Assembly (NCBI GenBank): GCA_045543675.1
Contig: JAZPXM010000065.1
Coordinates: 1-12,789, forward strand
Source of the DNA: URNF01 sp045543675
GTDB taxonomy: Bacteria > Bacillota > Clostridia > Oscillospirales > Acutalibacteraceae
DNA: 12,789 nucleotides
Reading direction: 5' to 3'
This document shows positions 11,030-12,789 of the stretch, in pieces (positions within the stretch are counted from its first letter, which is position 1; every line of letters begins with the position of its first letter). A model generated the notes under the pieces. It worked only from the letters and a program-made list of their open reading frames with translations. It made no database searches and had not been told where the DNA came from. The position numbers and the translations under genes were made by a program.

Positions 11030-12193
11030 ATGGAAGTAAAACAAGTCTACAATTTTGTTAACGTAGCAACTAGAGAAGCACTCGGCGAAACCGCCGTGGT
11101 GCAGGAAGATTTGAGCGATATTGTAGAAGTGGGGCGCGCGCTGTCACAGGTAAAAGACGGATACGACAATTACGTGCGCGCACTTACAAACCACATTGGC
11201 AAAGTGGTATTTGACAACAGAAAACTTGATACTGTCGTGCCGTCCGTTGTGCGTGACGCGTGGGAATATGGATCTATACTGGAGAAAATCCGCGTAGAAC
11301 TTCCCGAAGCAGACGAAAACGAAACATGGTCGCTTGTGGACGGGCAGACATACAATCAAGACAAGTTTTATCAGCCGAAAGTACACGCAAAATTTTTCAA
11401 TAAACGCGTTACGTTTGAAATTGATATGTCGCTTGCCGATAGACAGGTTAAAGAATCGTTCAGCAATGCGGCACAGCACGCGGCATTTGTCGCTATGATC
11501 TACAACGCAATTGATCAGTCTATGGTGATAAAACTTGACGAACTCATTTTGAGAACTATTGATAATATGATCGGCGAAACGATTTACGCAGACTTCGGCG
11601 CAAACGCGCTTGCGTCTATGTCCGGCACAAAAGCCGTTAATTTACTGTATCTGTATAATCAGACTGTCGCAACGCCTATCACAGCCGCAGACGCACTCAT
11701 CAATGATGAATTTTTGAGATTTGCCGCGTTCACGATTAAGGCATATATACGCAGACTTCGCAGGCCGTCAAAAATATTCAACGTTGGCGGCACAAAGAAA
11801 TTTACGCCTACGGATAGAATGAACGTTGTTATGTGGGGCGACTTTGCATCAGCCGCGGAAATCTATCTATACAACGGCAAGGGGCAGTTTTTGACTGAAA
11901 ACATCAAAATGCCCGACGCGGACATTGTCGAATATTGGCAGGGAAGCGGCACTGACTACGCGTTCGCGTCTGCCTCGTCAATTGATATTGTCACGACCGG
12001 CGGCAATGCTGTCGCGGCGTCCGGCATACTTGCGTGCATTTTCGGCCGCGGCGCGCTCGGCGTCGCAAATCTTGATAGGCGCGTGAGAACACACACTAAT
12101 GACAAGGCTGAATTCGTCAATAACTTCGTAAAGGCCGACGCCGGTTATTGGAACGACTTCGACGAAAACTTCGTGGTATTTTTCGCCGCTTGA
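11030..12193 (+). CDS. Major capsid protein
   Basis: 387 residues with the character of an HK97-fold shell protein: a helical charged N-terminal arm (VGRALSQVKDGYDNYVRALTNHIGK), a domain containing AKFFNKRVTFEIDMSLADRQ, a long central helix and a regular Ala/Gly-rich C-terminal domain (GILACIFGRGALGVANLDRR). It is shorter than phi29 gp8 (448), consistent with lack of the extra C-terminal Ig-like domain of gp8. The place in the late operon and the absence of another capsid candidate support the call. The ribosome site is GAAAGGAATGA, duplicated before the preceding gene. Confidence 0.87.
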   Translation: MEVKQVYNFVNVATREALGETAVVQEDLSDIVEVGRALSQVKDGYDNYVRALTNHIGKVVFDNRKLDTVVPSVVRDAWEYGSILEKIRVELPEADENETWSLVDGQTYNQDKFYQPKVHAKFFNKRVTFEIDMSLADRQVKESFSNAAQHAAFVAMIYNAIDQSMVIKLDELILRTIDNMIGETIYADFGANALASMSGTKAVNLLYLYNQTVATPITAADALINDEFLRFAAFTIKAYIRRLRRPSKIFNVGGTKKFTPTDRMNVVMWGDFASAAEIYLYNGKGQFLTENIKMPDADIVEYWQGSGTDYAFASASSIDIVTTGGNAVAASGILACIFGRGALGVANLDRRVRTHTNDKAEFVNNFVKADAGYWNDFDENFVVFFAA

Positions 12194-12205
12194 CGGGGGT
12201 GTAAA

Positions 12206-12670
12206 ATGAAAAACGTTGTTGATTTTTTGAAATCGGCAATAATTGCGTGCGGCGCGGCTCTGGGTGTATTCCTTGGCCGCGCCGACGGCTTATTGATCAC
12301 GCTTGTGATTTTAGCCGTTGCCGATTATATAACGGGCATTGTTTCCGCTTGTATAAATAAAAAACTATCTTCCCGCGTGGGGTTTGTTGGCATTGCTAAA
12401 AAACTGTTTATGTTCGCATTGGTGGGCGTCGCAAATCTTGTTGACGTCAACGTGCTTGGCGGTTCGTCCGTCCTGCGCGGCGCAATCATATGCTTTTACA
12501 TTGCCAACGAAGCACTGTCAATCATTGAGAACGCCGGCGAACTTGGCCTGCCAATACCGACGAAATTAAAAAGACTTATGGAACAGTTACGCACAACGGC
12601 CGACAAGGAAGAAGAAATATCAAATGCCGATGAAAATAAAAAGGATAAAGAAAATACCCCGAAAGTTTAG
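12206..12670 (+). CDS. Holin, phage holin family 4 type
   Basis: 154 residues with about four hydrophobic segments (about 8-24, 29-50, 66-83 and 88-106) and a long charged C-terminal tail. The pattern VADYITGIVSACINKKLSS, then GIAKK, then SIIENAGELGLPIPTKLKRL, is typical of the family 4 (TcdE-related) phage holins of Gram-positive bacteria. It would form membrane holes that let the endolysin reach the wall. It is the last gene, at the opposite end of the genome from the endolysin. The ribosome site is GGGGGTG, and the gene ends four bases before the outer limit of the right ITR. Confidence 0.9.
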   Translation: MKNVVDFLKSAIIACGAALGVFLGRADGLLITLVILAVADYITGIVSACINKKLSSRVGFVGIAKKLFMFALVGVANLVDVNVLGGSSVLRGAIICFYIANEALSIIENAGELGLPIPTKLKRLMEQLRTTADKEEEISNADENKKDKENTPKV

Positions 12671-12673
12671 CCA

Positions 12674-12784
12674 CACTAAACCAAAAGTTTATCAATACTA
12701 AACAGCCTGCAAGCCGTCCCCGCGTTCGAGCGTTGCCCCGACCGGCGGCGGCTCTTTTTTTAATTTCGACGACAGGGCCAAGGG
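12674..12784. repeat. Right inverted terminal repeat
   Basis: Reverse complement of 1-111 with three mismatches, perfect over 12685-12784. The window continues with five more bases (GGAAG, 12785-12789) that have no partner at the left end, so one end is incomplete by five bases or the other carries extra ones. The inner edge carries overlapping dyads: GTTTAG/CTAAAC (12665-12681) and TAAAC/GTTTA (12677-12691). Confidence 0.95.
12728..12761 (+). terminator. Possible intrinsic terminator formed by the right ITR
   Basis: GAGC-GTTGCC (12728-12737) can pair with GGCGGC (12744-12749) and GCTC (12751-12754), with one bulged G and two G-U pairs. The loop is CCGACC and seven Ts follow (12755-12761). 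It would stop late transcription before the genome end. By symmetry the left ITR can do the same on the minus strand. Confidence 0.45.
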
Positions 12785-12789
12785 GGAAG

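Noticed and set aside
12662..12700. Minus-strand promoter from the right ITR
   Set aside because: The -35 TTGATA is present, but GGCTAA stands at the -10 place and no minus-strand gene follows.
1..12789. tRNA genes, rRNA, CRISPR arrays, integrase or transposase
   Set aside because: Looked for on both strands. I see no cloverleaf-like tRNA, no regularly spaced repeats, and no recombinase motif in any product.

Overview
The window looks like an essentially complete linear genome of a very small phi29-like podovirus (protein-primed replication, about 12.8 kb). Both ends carry the same sequence in inverted orientation: 1-100 is identical to the reverse complement of 12685-12784. Every gene lies on the + strand. 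Recognisable genes include a protein-primed family B DNA polymerase preceded by a likely terminal protein, a phi29 gp16-type packaging ATPase, a gp10-type portal, a probable lower collar, a gp9-type tail knob and a capsid protein. Strong Shine-Dalgarno sites, sigma-A-like promoters, a NlpC/P60-LysM endolysin and a bacterial parS site point to a Gram-positive host, probably a gut Firmicute and perhaps a spore former. This host assignment is inference.

Layout. The left ITR (1-111) runs into a promoter whose -35 box lies inside the repeat and which drives the endolysin (137-976). At 977-1213 there is a compact regulatory region. It holds an extended -10 promoter, a candidate structured RNA of about 90 nt that ends in a strong intrinsic terminator, then the early promoter with a palindrome at its start point. 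The early operon (1214-5683) has several small unknown genes, an SSB-like protein, a 13-codon micro-ORF, the terminal protein and the DNA polymerase. The late operon (5733-12670) starts from an extended -10 promoter lying in the loop of a hairpin. It encodes tail knob, packaging ATPase, portal, lower collar, a fibre-like protein, an AT-rich orphan, the major capsid protein and a holin. The right ITR follows, and its sequence can fold into an outward-reading terminator.

How it works together. Terminal protein and polymerase would copy the linear DNA from its ITRs, with the SSB-like protein coating displaced strands. The late genes build a short-tailed virion filled by the gp16-like ATPase. Holin and endolysin, at opposite ends of the genome, would open the cell.

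Most interesting signals: (1) a perfect 16-bp bacterial parS site inside the polymerase gene, with a one-base-shorter copy upstream, suggesting the phage uses host ParB (Spo0J); (2) a candidate small RNA with two complementary loops, at least analogous to phi29 packaging RNA; (3) a late promoter placed so that read-through RNA hides the ribosome site of the first late gene while RNA started at the promoter exposes it; (4) an AT-rich cassette bordered by an 11-bp duplication of the capsid gene's ribosome site.
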